Part shown: positions 23,484 to 34,238 of the stretch, one piece after another
Layout: each line of letters starts with the position of its first letter
Position numbering within the stretch: the stretch's first letter is position 1
Assembly (NCBI GenBank): GCA_964030785.1
Contig: OZ034977.1
Location: 28,372,652-28,436,651 of the forward strand
From: Siderastrea siderea
Lineage: Eukaryota; Cnidaria; Anthozoa; Scleractinia; Rhizangiidae
Direction: 5' to 3'
DNA length: 64,000 nucleotides
The notes under the pieces: model-generated
The model's input: only the letters and a program-made list of their open reading frames with translations
The model's database searches: none
What the model was told of the DNA's origin: nothing
Translations under genes and position numbers: made by a program

Positions 23484-23630
23484 AAATGAACATTAATATA
23501 TGACATTCATATATTTGAACTGCGGTTTCTTCTTTTCAATCGCTTAGGTTGAAACACCTTCACTGCGAAGGTGAAGTTTAGGTGAAGGTGAGTTCAGATA
23601 TATGAATTTCATATATTAATGTTCATTTAT
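23484..23630. repeat. inverted repeat beside the SINE
   Basis: AATGAACATTAATATATGAC at 23484 and its complement TATATTAATGTTCATT ending at 23630 form 36-base arms. They enclose CGCTTAGGTTGAAACACCTTC and GGTGAAGTTTAGGTGAAGG. The block CGCTTAGGTTGAAACACC recurs at 23781, on the other side of the SINE. Confidence 0.85.
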
Positions 23631-23681
23631 TCTCCATCTACGGGACAAATACGAACTCTCAATTGACCAGCTCCCAGTTGG

Positions 23682-23775
23682 ATTGATAGCTCAGTTGGTT
23701 AGAGCGCTGCACCGGTATCGCAGAGGTCATGGGTTCGATTCCCGTTCAAGCCTGAATTTTTTCAGGTTTGTTCTT
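23682..23775 (+). mobile_element. tRNA-headed SINE (not a working tRNA)
   Basis: An A box (TAGCTCAGTTGG, 23687-23698) and a B box (GGTTCGATTCC, 23732-23742) are perfectly spaced. A tRNA-like cloverleaf ends with a CAAGCCTGAA tail and the palindrome CCTGAATTTTTTCAGG. The anticodon loop reads CCGGTAT, lacking the invariant U33, and the acceptor stem is imperfect. A decayed relative is at 8135-8235. Confidence 0.75.
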
Positions 23776-24558
23776 TTCAACCGCTTAGGTTGAAACACCT
23801 TCACTGCGATGATCTACATATAATTCTGGTGTTATCAAAATTGGCTACCCGCCTGCCTGGTTTACTTCAGTGTTTGGTCTACCCGGTTTTCATTCCATCT
23901 TATAGACCATCGGTCGGGTTATTAGGTGCTGTTTTTTTTCTTCCACGAAGATGCTTCACAAATTTACAAAAGGAAAGGTTTTTTTATCAGAATTTGTAAG
24001 CCTTAGATACATTTCCTTTCCCTCTAAAAGAAAATACCACATGTGGAAAGGACAACATGCACAAGTACCTTAAAAATAGGAGTGATTACTTTATTTTACT
24101 GCAAAAGATCGGAAAAGCAATACTGCTCGTCAGTGTCTGACTGAAACTGTCGGTTTTACGTTAGGTGAGACTTTGTTTAAATCTGAAACAGGTAGTTTGC
24201 CTCAATATTGTCCTCTATACAGTGTCTTTATATGTAAAAAAAGAGAGAGAAAAGTCGTGCTATGATAAACCTTATTTTTCTACTCGTGAGTTGTTCTGCA
24301 TATTTATCCTGATCGCTCTAAACACTCTTAAATTTGAAAAATCGGAGTGCATTTATTGATTGTACATGTTAAAGTGAAATTGAAACCTCTCTTTCATACT
24401 TATTGGCCCCTAAAATACAGTACATTTTAGTAGTGCAATTATTCGCCAAAGGATGAAAAACAACAAGTGAAAACATAAAGACAAAAACACTATGCGGACC
24501 GCTGAGGAAACGGTGAAGTTGACTTATTTTTCTTCAAAAGAATTCAGCACGACTGGCT

Positions 24559-26095
24559 TACCCTGCTAGCAGAGGTTTATTATCTTGCCGCCTCTTTTTC
24601 GTAGTCTCTTTACGGCTGTCTTTACCGTTGATGTTTTCTTCCACCGCGAGAAAAACCTTTGCCACGTTACGATTCCTTTCCCTGTTGAGCATGCTTTGTC
24701 GTTACTATAGAAACGACTAACTTAAAACCTAATTAAGAGTTATGGTACTTGTAAAGTGCCATGGACAATTAGTGGAGTATGGCGCTCTATAAATGCATTT
24801 TAGTTTTAATTTTAATTTAAGACACGTGTCTTGTCTGTGATTGGCCAAATGATAACCCGCCTGTCAGTCAAGCTACACATCACAGCGCGGGAAAAGTTTT
24901 TTCGCGGGGTTTTTCATACAGTGAACAGCAATGGTGGATTCTTGTGATCAATGTGATGCATCGTTTTTCGCCCAAACGATTTCCCACGAAATGTTTAAAA
25001 TCGATCGGACCCCAACAAAAGCTTCGAGAGTGCTTGCAAGTATTATAAATCCTGCCGATTACTGTCTGATCTGTAGCTTGGAATTGATACATCCGAAGAA
25101 CTCTGAGAAAGTCGTGGTATATTTCAACGTTGGCTCACGTAAGGGACTGATAAAGGCGTTAGGACACGATCTTCGATCCAGGGAATCGCCACGCATTTGC
25201 CGCCAAAGCAAGCACAAACTTGACAGTTCATTAAAGAAGATACAGTCAGCAGAAAATATTTTGGGTGAACTGCAAAAAAAGTACAGTATGAGTAGTCGGG
25301 CGAAAAAGCAAAGCATCGGAGCTGTTTTAGCCCTCGAGTTAAACGAATGGCGAAGTAGAGCCCATCGACTTCGGGTCTAAACGTGAGAATGAAATCAGCA
25401 GCGGTTCCGTCTCGAGATGTCTAATCAAAACCAAAGACAAAGCACTGAATGCGAAAACCGTGCAAACAGCATTAACTCCTGCATATGCGGGTTTTTGCCT
25501 GTTTCGCATGAACTAAATTTGGTATATGAAATTTCTACCCGCTTATGCAAATTAGACCGTATTTACAAAGCATTGCTGGTCACTAAAAACACACAGAATA
25601 ATCGACAGAAAGCTTTTCCAGCCAAAAATATTATTCAAATAAACAATATATTTACTTTTGGCAGCAAAAAACCTTCGATTTTCTTGCGTCACTTCAGGCT
25701 GTTCAATGGTGACCCGGGTTTGTCAATGTCTTGAATTTTATCTCTCTCCTTTAATGCTCCATCATAAATACAGATATCTAGCAATCGAACGGGTTTCAAA
25801 ACCGAACTCCAAAAACACATTCCGTACAAAAAATGCGAAAAATACATCAAGTTCAAATTCATCAATGTTCACTTGATCGCGTGTTTCAACCGTGTGATCT
25901 GCCCACGTGTTAAGATCATGTTCCACGACAGACCTCCAAAAATTTGGCGGTAACGACAGAGCATGCTCAACAGGGAAAGGAATCGTATCGTGGCAGAGGT
26001 TTTTCTCGCGGTAGAAGAAAACAACAACGGCAAAGACAGCGGTAAAAGACTACGAAAACGAAGCGGCAGGATAAAAAACCTCTGCTAGCAGGGTA
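24559..26095 (+). mobile_element. MULE-like element nested in the giant left arm
   Basis: The inverted ends TACCCTGCTAGCAGAGGTTT and AAACCTCTGCTAGCAGGGTA extend about 145 bases. Flanks CGACTGGCT and CCGACGGCT look like a decayed 9-bp duplication. The opposite arm of the giant element (about 29,485-29,520) provides an unoccupied version of the site, which confirms both borders. The element contains one intact ORF (24931-25380) and a CCAAT-type upstream region (GATTGGCC near 24,840). Confidence 0.85.
24931..25380 (+). CDS. transposon-borne 149-residue protein with paired Cys motifs
   Basis: The frame is intact from ATG to TAA. It opens MVDSCDQCDASFFAQ (CxxC at about residues 5-8), followed by ADYCLICSLELIHP (second CxxC, about 48-51). 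An aliphatic strand KVVVYFNVGSRKGLIKAL and a RICRQSKHKLDSSLKKIQSA helix come next, ending SMSSRAKKQS and a basic tail. The order CxxC - hydrophobic strand - IC - helix - RAK[KR] matches the minus-strand protein at 51648-52187. I infer a shared small zinc-binding domain, resembling ZAD/THAP-like N-terminal modules but not identified. It lies in a MULE-like element in place of a transposase. It may be a captured host exon or an element-encoded accessory factor. Upstream GATTGGCCAA and a GC-rich stretch could be a promoter. Confidence 0.6.
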   Translation: MVDSCDQCDASFFAQTISHEMFKIDRTPTKASRVLASIINPADYCLICSLELIHPKNSEKVVVYFNVGSRKGLIKALGHDLRSRESPRICRQSKHKLDSSLKKIQSAENILGELQKKYSMSSRAKKQSIGAVLALELNEWRSRAHRLRV

Positions 26096-26186
26096 CCGAC
26101 GGCTCTTCTTATAGCATTCTCTTGAAAGCTAATTAAGTTCAAGAAGAGTTCTTGTGAAACTATAGTTGCTCTGATAAACCCATTTA

Positions 26187-27192
26187 CAGTCAACGCGGTT
26201 CACGCATGAACGCTCAACTTCAAATATTCATTGATTAGTTCATTCTTCGATTTCATTCTTCAAAAAATTTAGCGATTCTTTGAAACTTGGATTCTATATT
26301 CGAAACACTATTTTAGTTATTCGAAAATTTTTTTTAGCTACATCGTAATAATAATTCAAACTTTCCGAACAGAACTGAAAACTTAGTTTTTTTAGCTCAA
26401 TTTTCCGGTATGTCACGCGTGATATTTTTATTGTTTTCAAGCCGGCGCAAAAAATGGCGAGAACATAAAGTCGACAAAAATAACCCGTAAAGAGAAAATC
26501 CTTAGAAAGAAAATCCAAAGGAGTCTCTAATTTTAACAAGGCAACTTATTCTTTGGCTGGAAGTTTCGTGGCTTAATCGGAAACCCGCAGAAAATATAAA
26601 CAACAGCCGCCACAATTTTAAACCTGTAACGGTTTTCGCCGCGGTGTGTTGCGGTCTACATGATCGGAACATGAAAGTTTAGGTTTCCTAACTCCAAATG
26701 GCAAGAAATTCGCCTGGGAGCTTTTAGGATCCTGGTAAACCTTTGCCTTCTAATGCAAGGAACGAGTAAATCTTTGCCTTCTAATGCAAGGAACGAGTAA
26801 ACCTTTGCCTTTTAATGCAAGGAACGAAATCGTTAACCTTTTCAATGCTGGATTGGGGTTGTCATGATCAGATATTCCACGGAACACGAGAGTGCCAAAA
26901 GGAGCTGTTCATAAAATCGTCCGACACTATTCAGTCCACGCGACGACTCAACCATTTTCTTGTTTTCTTGTGGAGGTTAAGATCCTTGATACCGGATGAC
27001 ATCCCTGAAGTAATTGATTAGCACTTCTTCCGAGTGCGCTATGTAGACGATTTCTGATGTTACGTGTGACCTTTTGAAGAATCGATTTCGTTCATCGAAA
27101 AAAAAATCGTAATCTTTCAATCTATCTACAAGAATACGTTTATCCAATTAAAGAAAGGAATGCGCACGTGAATGCGTGAAGCGCGTTGACTG
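26187..27192. mobile_element. Tc1/mariner-type non-autonomous element (TA)
   Basis: The ends CAGTCAACGCGGTTCACGC and GCGTGAAGCGCGTTGACTG are inverted repeats flanked by TA (26185-26186 and 27193-27194). CAGT termini with TA duplication fit Tc1/mariner. Flanking left-arm sequence is continuous with the uninterrupted counterpart near 29,380-29,410 in the right arm. There is no transposase frame. Confidence 0.8.
26736..26828. repeat. 31-bp minisatellite, three units
   Basis: Units starting TAAACCTTTGCCTTCTAATG at 26736, 26767 and 26798 differ by one or two bases. They lie inside the TA element. Confidence 0.95.
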
Positions 27193-28282
27193 TAAGTTGC
27201 TCCCTGGCGACTCAACAGACTTTTCGATGTAAATACACTGTACGCATTTTGCACTGATATTTGTGCACCCCGATGGCTGTTTAGTTCTGTCAACCACGAA
27301 ACAACTTTGCTAAAATATATAATATTCATCAGCCAGTTTACTGGCAAAATTACCCCAAAAATGTTTTCGGAAACTTTCAAGGACAGGAAAATTTTTCGAG
27401 AGAAAATGGCAGAAGTTTTTGGCCCGCGAAGTATTACTCAGGCGTTTTAAAGAACACATCTAAACTATTTTTCGGAAGCTTTTAAAGTCTCTTTCCGGAT
27501 AAAATAGATTTAAAGCGAGCACTGCTTCGCTTATAGTTACTTAAATAATTGTTTCATTTCGATCTGTAACTAGAGACACGCTGATATGGCTTTGAGGTTA
27601 AAAACAAACCAAAACAAGTCACACTAAACTCACTCACTGAATCGACGAATCTAAGTTTAGACGCTAACTTGGGACAGAAATGTCACTTCAAACGAAGAAG
27701 CTGAAAAATATAACAATGTAAGGAAGATAAAATATTCCACAACTGAAAAAATATATAGAGCTTTACACCTGGACAAAAAAACAACCCAATGTGCGATGCC
27801 GAAGAACAACAACCTAGATTGAGAAAACAGCACCGACTTAGTCTAGAATAGTCACGATTTCTACTTTTCGAATAAAATACACCAGTTGGGAAAAAAAGAA
27901 TTGCTCAAAGAAAAAATCTTGAAAATTAATAAGCGCTAAACTGCAATAGGAGATTAAGCTTAACCCTACTTACCAGATTGTTTACCAATGAATATTCCTT
28001 GAATGAATCGAGTAAACACAGAAAAAGGCACGAGAAACCTTCAAAAACATAAAAATTACATTCACATAAGCACTTGTTTGCCTAGGAAACATTTTTTATA
28101 CAAATTTTTACGCAAACATTTCAATAAAAATATCGTTAACATGTAAACTCGATCAATTAAACAGTTCTTACAATGTAAATCTACAATCAAATATGTAATT
28201 TACTTTACCGTTGAAGTGAAAAAAAGTACTTGAAAAACTAAACGAAAGTCGCCGGGGACTTTGCAGACGGTCGCTCCATGGC

Positions 28283-28391
28283 TACCCTGCAAGTAGAGGT
28301 TTCTTGGTCGCCCTATGTTCCGGCGGACGAATAAGTAACTTATTCGTCCGCCGGAAAATGGGGCGACCAAGAAATCTCTGCTTGCAGGGTA
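28283..28391. mobile_element. 109-bp palindromic MULE-MITE with exact 9-bp duplication
   Basis: TACCCTGCAAGTAGAGGTTT at the left and the complement ending CTCTGCTTGCAGGGTA at the right fold into an almost complete hairpin. CTCCATGGC flanks it on both sides (28274-28282 and 28392-28400). The terminal 20 bases match those of the element at 24559-26095, so it is a deletion derivative or cross-mobilised relative. Confidence 0.95.
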
Positions 28392-28732
28392 CTCCATGGC
28401 CAGATATCCTTTGATAAAAACAAGAATATCCTTGAAGAAGGATTTCTTGCCTTCAAGCTCTCCGATTTTTTCTTTATTTATTGTTTATTTTTTTCCTTTG
28501 TTTGATTATTGTTCCTGGAAAGCCCTATTGGGGAGGTTCAGTAAAGCATCCATTTATGTATATGCGCAATCGAGTTTAAGGACGGTGGCCCCTATTGCTA
28601 ACGCGCACATTTTCTGCGCATCGCGCGCTCATCCCGCGCGATCACGCGATTCCTGTAAGTGCAGTGGTGTGAAAATAACATTTTATCTGTATTGAGTGGT
28701 TGTGGGAGTGTTGACCCGTGAAACGTGCAACG

Positions 28733-28999
28733 AAAACGAAATGGTAGATTTATGAAATAATCCGGGCCGCCGAAGCGCCAGCGCTTACAAGACGAAAAAC
28801 AAACATCGACACCAGCTTCGAGCAACAAGTGGAACAAGGAAATTAGCGCGGGAGGGACGAAGTTGACTTGGCGAAAGGGTCGACGAATAGTAGAACTCGG
28901 CGTGTTAGCTGAACAGAATTCTTTTCGGAGGATATCTGGCCTCGCGAGCGTCAACCTTTCCGTTAAATTCGCAAGTACTTGGCTTCCACTTCCATGGTA
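28733..28999 (+). pseudogene. N-terminal relic of a MULE-type transposase ORF
   Basis: The frame reads KRNGRFMK, one stop, then SGPPKRQRLQDEKQ, STPASSNKWNKEISAGGTKL and TWRKGRRIVELGVLAEQ. It decays through ISGLASVNLSVKFAST to a stop at 28,999. I recognise this order (basic start, Ser/Thr linker, GRRIVELGVLAE block) from MULE-associated proteins of corals; this is memory, not a search. Only the N-terminal part is present and the catalytic domain is absent. It sits in the centre of the giant inverted-repeat element and may be what that element once carried. Confidence 0.5.
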
Positions 29000-30539
29000 A
29001 AGCAAAATACAGAGAGAATTCCTGTGTTCAAAATAATTTTTTTAAGATGTTGAAGTGAAACGATCGAATGGGGGAATTGCTTCCGAGTAATTTTGTAAAC
29101 CTTTGGAACAAAATAATAAAGCAGCTGATCGTGAGTTAAAACTCTTCGCCGAATAATACTTCGCAGGTGAAAAACTTGTGCCATTTTTCCTCCATAATTT
29201 ACAGGTGTTTCTAAGCTTCCGAGAACCTTTATCGGGTAATTTTTGCCAGTCAACTGCCTGATGCTGGGGAATACTATATATTTTAGCAAATTTGTTTGAT
29301 GGTTAACAGAACTAAACAGCCAGCAGATGCATGCGAATATGTAAGAAATTCGTTTTTACATTGAAAAGTCTGTCGAGTCGCTACCGGGAGGAAGTTAAAA
29401 TAGGTTTGTTGGAGCAACTGTAGTTTCCCGAGTACTCTCCTTGAACTTTATTAGCTTTCCAAAGAATGCTGCAAGAAGAGTTGCCGGTGAAAGTTGTGCT
29501 GAAGTTTAGAAAAATAAGCCAACTTCACTGCTTCCTCAGCGGTCCGCGTTGTGTTTTTGCCTTTATGTTTTTCCTTGTCGTTTTTCATTTTTTGACGAAT
29601 AGCTGCACAACTGAAATGTCCTGTATTTTAGGAGGCAATAAGTTGAGAAGAATCTTTACAATCCATAAATGCACTCCTATTTATGAGTGTTTAGCGTGAT
29701 CAAGATAAAAACGCAGAACAATTCAGGAGTAAAAAAGTGAGTTTTATGATGGCACGACCTACCTCTCTCTTTTAGAACGCTTTTAAAACAGTGTTTTAAA
29801 ATGAAAGTCATAAAAGACACTTTCTGGAGGACAAAGTTGAAGCAAACTACATTGTTTAGATTTAACCTGTGTCTCACCTAACCCGAAAACCGACAGTTTC
29901 AGTCAGACACTCATGAGCAGTATTGCCGATCTTTTGCAGTGAAATAAAGTAATCACTCCCATTAATGTACATGTTGTCATTTCCACGTGTGGCATTTTCT
30001 TTTAGAGGGTAAGGAAACGTATCTAAGGCCTACATCTGATGAAAAACCTTTCCCTTTGTAATTTGTTAGAAAGAGTCAAAAGAGTAAACAAATTGTGAAG
30101 CAACTTCTTGAATGAAAAAGGCAAACGGCACCTAATACCCGGCCGATAGTCTATGAAATCTTAAAAGAAAACCTTCCTCCTCTCGGTCTGGAAAATTGTT
30201 GATAGCTGTTATAAACTGTAGCAACCGATGGAATGAAAACCGGTTTGACCAAACGCTGACGTAGACGAGTTGCCGATTTTGATAACTCCACTCTCACATT
30301 ACAATCTTTGAAAGATATTTTTTCCTGCCTTTTGCGGATTGAGGACCACGTATGTGGAACGGTAGCTAGTCATGGTACATGTAGTTCGAAAAGATAGCAT
30401 AATAAGTTCAGTTTTTTGGGGGTTAATGTAAGCTAGTATTGTTGAAAGTAACGAATGTTACGTAATAACTATATGCTGTATTTTCTACTCTGTTGTACTG
30501 CTATATAGCATTTTCCGCTGTTTACTATCAATAAATTTA

Positions 30540-30745
30540 TTTTAAAAATGTAAGTAAAATATAGTATGTAGGTATGGTATGTCAGTATTATGTAAGTGTT
30601 ATGTTATCTATTAAGTTAGTATGTAGTTAATGTTCGTTAAGTGAAGTGTAGTATATATGGTATGTATTATGTAAATATGATGTCATGTAAGTTAGTACGT
30701 AAATATTATGTAAGTTATGTCTGTAAGTTAGTATGTTAGACGTAA
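30540..30745. repeat. GTATGTAAGT-rich low-complexity tract
   Basis: Irregular repeats of GTATGTA, TTAGTATGTA and TATGTAAGT. They are present only in the right arm of the giant element. Confidence 0.8.
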
Positions 30746-31395
30746 TGCAAGTAAACAAAGTGTAAAAAAAAAAACTCCACTGAGCGATCTAGCCGAATGA
30801 CAAAGAACAAATCGAACGAGAAACTTCATAACGAGAACTTTCATCTTTCGATTACAGGTCAGTTCGCTTCAGAGCTACTGATTCCAGTTTAGGGGCATTT
30901 CGTGTTATTTGTCAAGATCCGAACACGATGAAAACCCAAAACGATAACCCGTTTAGTTTAGAGTGAGTTATATTTAGATGCTGTGGATAAGCGACCTTTC
31001 CAGTTCATTCAAGCGAACAGTCTGAGATGATTTGACAAGCCTTGACAGCTAAATGACAGGCTATTGAAACATTTTAAAAACCAAGGAACACTGCGCAAGA
31101 AGAAGAAAATATTTCATGCGGACAGTTTGAAGCTCGAAAAAAATCAATAATAACAGTAGAGTGACTTTTAGCTTTCGAGTTCGGATTATTGTGGGGCAAT
31201 TCGCGGGACACATTTTCCAGAATTTACGGTGCTGTACAGAACGCTTTCGGATTTATTTTTTTTATTTTTTCGGAAGAATAACGCCCCGAAAATAGCCCCG
31301 CAAAATTTTTGGGCCCAAAGAGTTTTCGGAGTTTTTTGAGAAACGAACACCAGCTAATTCATGGGAGCTCCGCTGTTAGGGTAGCCTATCTATAT

Positions 31396-31952
31396 ATACT
31401 ACAGGCTTGGTCTGACTCCGATGAGAATTTGCAGTAGCCTCCTAGAACTTCCAAGTACGTCCACAACAATCAAGATTCTCGGCTGCACAACATTTATAGA
31501 ACAACGAAATCGCCTAATGGCATTCCGTTATCGTATGTTCTTTGATAAGGCAATTGCAAAATTCCCATGTAGTTGGCAGAGATAAAATCAATCGACGTTT
31601 GACGAGGATTTTGCTTTGCTTGCAATCCTTTCACGACGCGTCCCCTCCGCCATCTTTGATTCCCAGCATGCATCAATTCGACTTGCAATTCATTCCCCAC
31701 CGGGGAGGTGACCCCTAATTTTTATGTAATCAATCGAAAGCAGGACAACTGTTAGGTGCTGCAAAATATATATATATATATTTTTTTTTCAGAGAAAAAA
31801 ACAATTGTCACAAGTTATTTTACAAAACGTTTCAATCTACCAGGTCAAATAATGGCAGAAATTCGCATATGGAATTCCGCAGCATGTTTAGAATTGTATC
31901 TGTTGTTATTCACTACAAAGTCCCTATCAGTTTAGACATTTTCGTCTCCTAT
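31396..31952. other. no gene seen
   Basis: Non-coding, with a (TA)n run near 31768-31782 followed by poly-T. Confidence 0.5.
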
Positions 31953-32487
31953 TTAACCCTATTTTGCCTGGGCTGGCTGCCATAGATCTCGAAAAGTATT
32001 CACGGTCTTGTGATGAAACTTGGCACATTTTTAGCACGTCATTAGCTTAACAGATTGGGTTTATGACGTGTCGATTATGACGTTTCATGACGTCATAATG
32101 ACGTTACAAAGCAGCCATTTTTTTTAAATTTTGAGCCGCTATCTTGAATCCCGAGCATGCAGTCATACAGTTGACAATGACCACATCAAAAAATATACGA
32201 ATTTGTTGTACGAAACATACTTAATCAAACGAAGGGGAAAAAACTGAAAAAAAAAGACTGAAAAAGACGAAAATAGTCAAAACACCTCCTGAGTAGACGA
32301 TTGCTATGGAAACGTCAATCATCGTAGACAAGTCATTGACTCATGAAAATGTTCTCTGATAAATTTCAGGAAATGTCACGAGATTTGGTAATTATTCGTC
32401 CAGCCGTTTAAAAGTTATAATTCCTTAAAGTCAGCGGGGGCACAATGTACCCCACCCCCCCCCCCCCCCCAGGCTTAATAGGGTTAA
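31953..32487 (+). mobile_element. TTAA-flanked MITE, copy 2
   Basis: The left end is TTAACCCTATTTTGCCTGGG and the right end AGGCTTAATAGGGTTAA, inverted repeats that include the TTAA duplication. Inner blocks GATCTCGAAAAGTATT and ATGACGTCATAATGACG match copy 3. A poly-C tract lies just inside the right end. Confidence 0.9.
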
Positions 32488-32592
32488 GTCAAATGATGGC
32501 TATCTTTGATGTTAAAAAGTTTTTCCCCTAATTTTTTAAAAATGTTCAGTCAGCACTTTTTCACCATGTTTGGGCCTAATTATCTCTGAAAA

Positions 32593-33708
32593 ATGCACGG
32601 TGACCCCCCATTTTCTTTTGGGATTTTAACGGCCCTAAGTACGAGGAACAAATTCCACATCGGGACAAATAAGCCAAAAATGCCTAACATTCACCCCACC
32701 ATCAAATTTAAATCTAACTATTCTTTCACATCCATACCATTTCTTGACATCAACGTGTCTCTCATTAACGGTAAAATCACGACTGACCTTTACACTAAAC
32801 CTACCGACAAACATCAATACTTACTACAATCTTCATGTCATCCTAAGCACACTAAGAGAGCTATTCCATTCAGCTTAGCTCTTAGACTCCGCCGTATTTC
32901 TTCTTCTGACGGCACTTTCACGAAACACTGCACTACTGAACTGGAAACTTATCTTAAAAAACAGGGATACAACCTGTCTTTCCTTGACCAAGAAATACGA
33001 AGTGTTCACAACATCACAGTCGTTCCGAAGCACTCGACCCAAGACACTTCTCAAACAAACCAACCCAAACGGGTACCCCTTGTTATCACATATAATCCAG
33101 CCCTTCGTTCTGTATCATCCATTATTCACAAACACCTCAACATCTTGTCCTCATCTCCCCGCTGCGCCAACGTTTTCAATGCTGCTCCCGTCGTTGCTTT
33201 CCGCTGCAGTAACAATCTTAGTAATTTACTAGTTAACGTCAAACTTCGTAACCCTGACCAAAGTAACCAACCCCGTGGCTCGTTTCGATGCGGACACAAC
33301 TGGTTGACATGCAACTATATAACAGACGGACTCACTAGCTATACATTTTATTCTACGGGCGAAACAAGACCTATTCATCATCACATTGACTGTGACTCTA
33401 AAAACGTTATTTACATGGTTCAATGCAATCGTTGTCACAAACAATACCTAGGAGAAACCAAACGACGGCTCAAGGACCGCTTCAACGAACATCGTAGACC
33501 TGTTGACAAACGAACTAACATTTCTAAACCTACTGCAGTCTCAGAACATTTTCTTTCTAGCGACCATAATGCTAATGACATGTAACTTATTCCTCTTGAA
33601 CTAATGAAATTTAACCGTGACAGTGTACGAAAAGCTAGAGAGGCATACCTCATCGATAGAGGTCAAACCTTGGAACTTTTAGGTTTAAATAGGAGAGATG
33701 AAACATAA
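32593..33708 (+). pseudogene. Penelope-like element RT C-terminus plus GIY-YIG nuclease
   Basis: The frame runs 330 codons to a TAA at 33583-33585, then continues in the same frame to 33706-33708. Recognisable Penelope sequence starts near 32,650: FKSNYSFTSIPFLDINVSL and DLYTKPTDKHQYLLQSSC follow the RT catalytic core, which is missing. RGSFRCGHNWLTC is a Cys/His linker. VIYMVQCNRCHKQYLGETK, then RRLKDRFNEHRR, is a GIY-YIG endonuclease with the metal-site Glu expected downstream. After the stop, LELMKFNRDSVRKAREAYL and a basic tail complete it. Penelope elements use this nuclease to nick target DNA. Only one stop mars this copy, so it is young, but 5' truncation makes it inactive. The first ~20 codons belong to unrelated flanking repeat. 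Confidence 0.9.
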
Positions 33709-34150
33709 CACTTTTTCCGGTTTTTCATTCTCCGTGTTTGTTTGTATTTTCAGTCGCATTTGTTTGGTATATTCCACTTTCTTATTTCGAATTGAAACGT
33801 ATTTAGAGTTTATCGCGGTACGTTATCCCTATCACGTAAGCTTATTTTATTATAGTATCACGTATCCTGCTTATGTCATTTTTTTTTCAAATTTTAAATC
33901 GTAACGTTTTTAGTTTTTTCGCCAGTTTTTTAATGTTGTAATATTAGCTTCTTTCAATATAAATTTCAAATCGTAACGTTTTTAGTTGTTACGCCAGTTT
34001 TTAAACGTTGTAATATAAGCTGTTTTAGTTGTTATTTAAATTGCAACGTTTTTGCCCTAAGAGTCATTCTCTGTAAGACCCTGAAGAAGAAAGGCCGTGC
34101 CTTTTGAAATATTGGCAAAATATATACAATTTCCCTACCGTTGAATCAGC
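33709..34150 (+). mobile_element. Penelope 3' untranslated region with tandem repeats
   Basis: Sequence after the ORF holds at least two diverged copies of a roughly 70-base unit (AAATCGTAACGTTTTTAGTT at about 33895 and 33967). It ends with CCTGAAGAAGAAAGG and GAAATATTGGCAAAATATA, a tail typical of Penelope elements by memory. The 3' border is approximate. Confidence 0.65.
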
Positions 34151-34238
34151 ATTGCTTTTTTATCGTATCTGATTCCTATTAGGGGCCACCGTCTTTAAAG
34201 CAATCCTTCAGGTCTTTTCCTTTTCATGAAAAAAAAAA

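Larger units (their letters stand above)
22910..31395. mobile_element. giant inverted-repeat element, about 8.5 kb
   Basis: The left end ATAGATAGGCTAGCCTAACA, then GCGGAGCTCCCATG, recurs inverted at 31357-31395 (CATGGGAGCTCCGCTG, then GGTAGCCTATCTAT). Complementarity continues inward for roughly 2 kb per arm. Examples: 23020-23260 pairs with 31010-31245; 23280-23400 with 30900-31010; 24000-24550 with 29480-30010; 27195-27440 with 29140-29380. The left arm is interrupted by a SINE block (23470-23810), a MULE-like element (24559-26095) and a TA element (26187-27192). The right arm is interrupted by GTATGTAAGT-rich sequence (about 30,330-30,770). The centre holds a MULE-type ORF relic. Arm divergence by eye is about 15-20 percent, so the element is old. 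Its own superfamily is not settled. Confidence 0.85.

Noticed and set aside
23682..23754. tRNA-Thr gene
   Set aside because: The anticodon position would read GGT, but U33 is absent, a stem pair is mismatched, and a decayed relative exists at 8135, so it is a SINE head.
26736..26828. CRISPR-like direct repeats
   Set aside because: Three directly adjacent 31-bp units have no unique spacers and the context is eukaryotic.
28598..29005. 135-codon minus-strand frame
   Set aside because: The opposite strand carries the MULE-type relic, and this frame is its antisense shadow.
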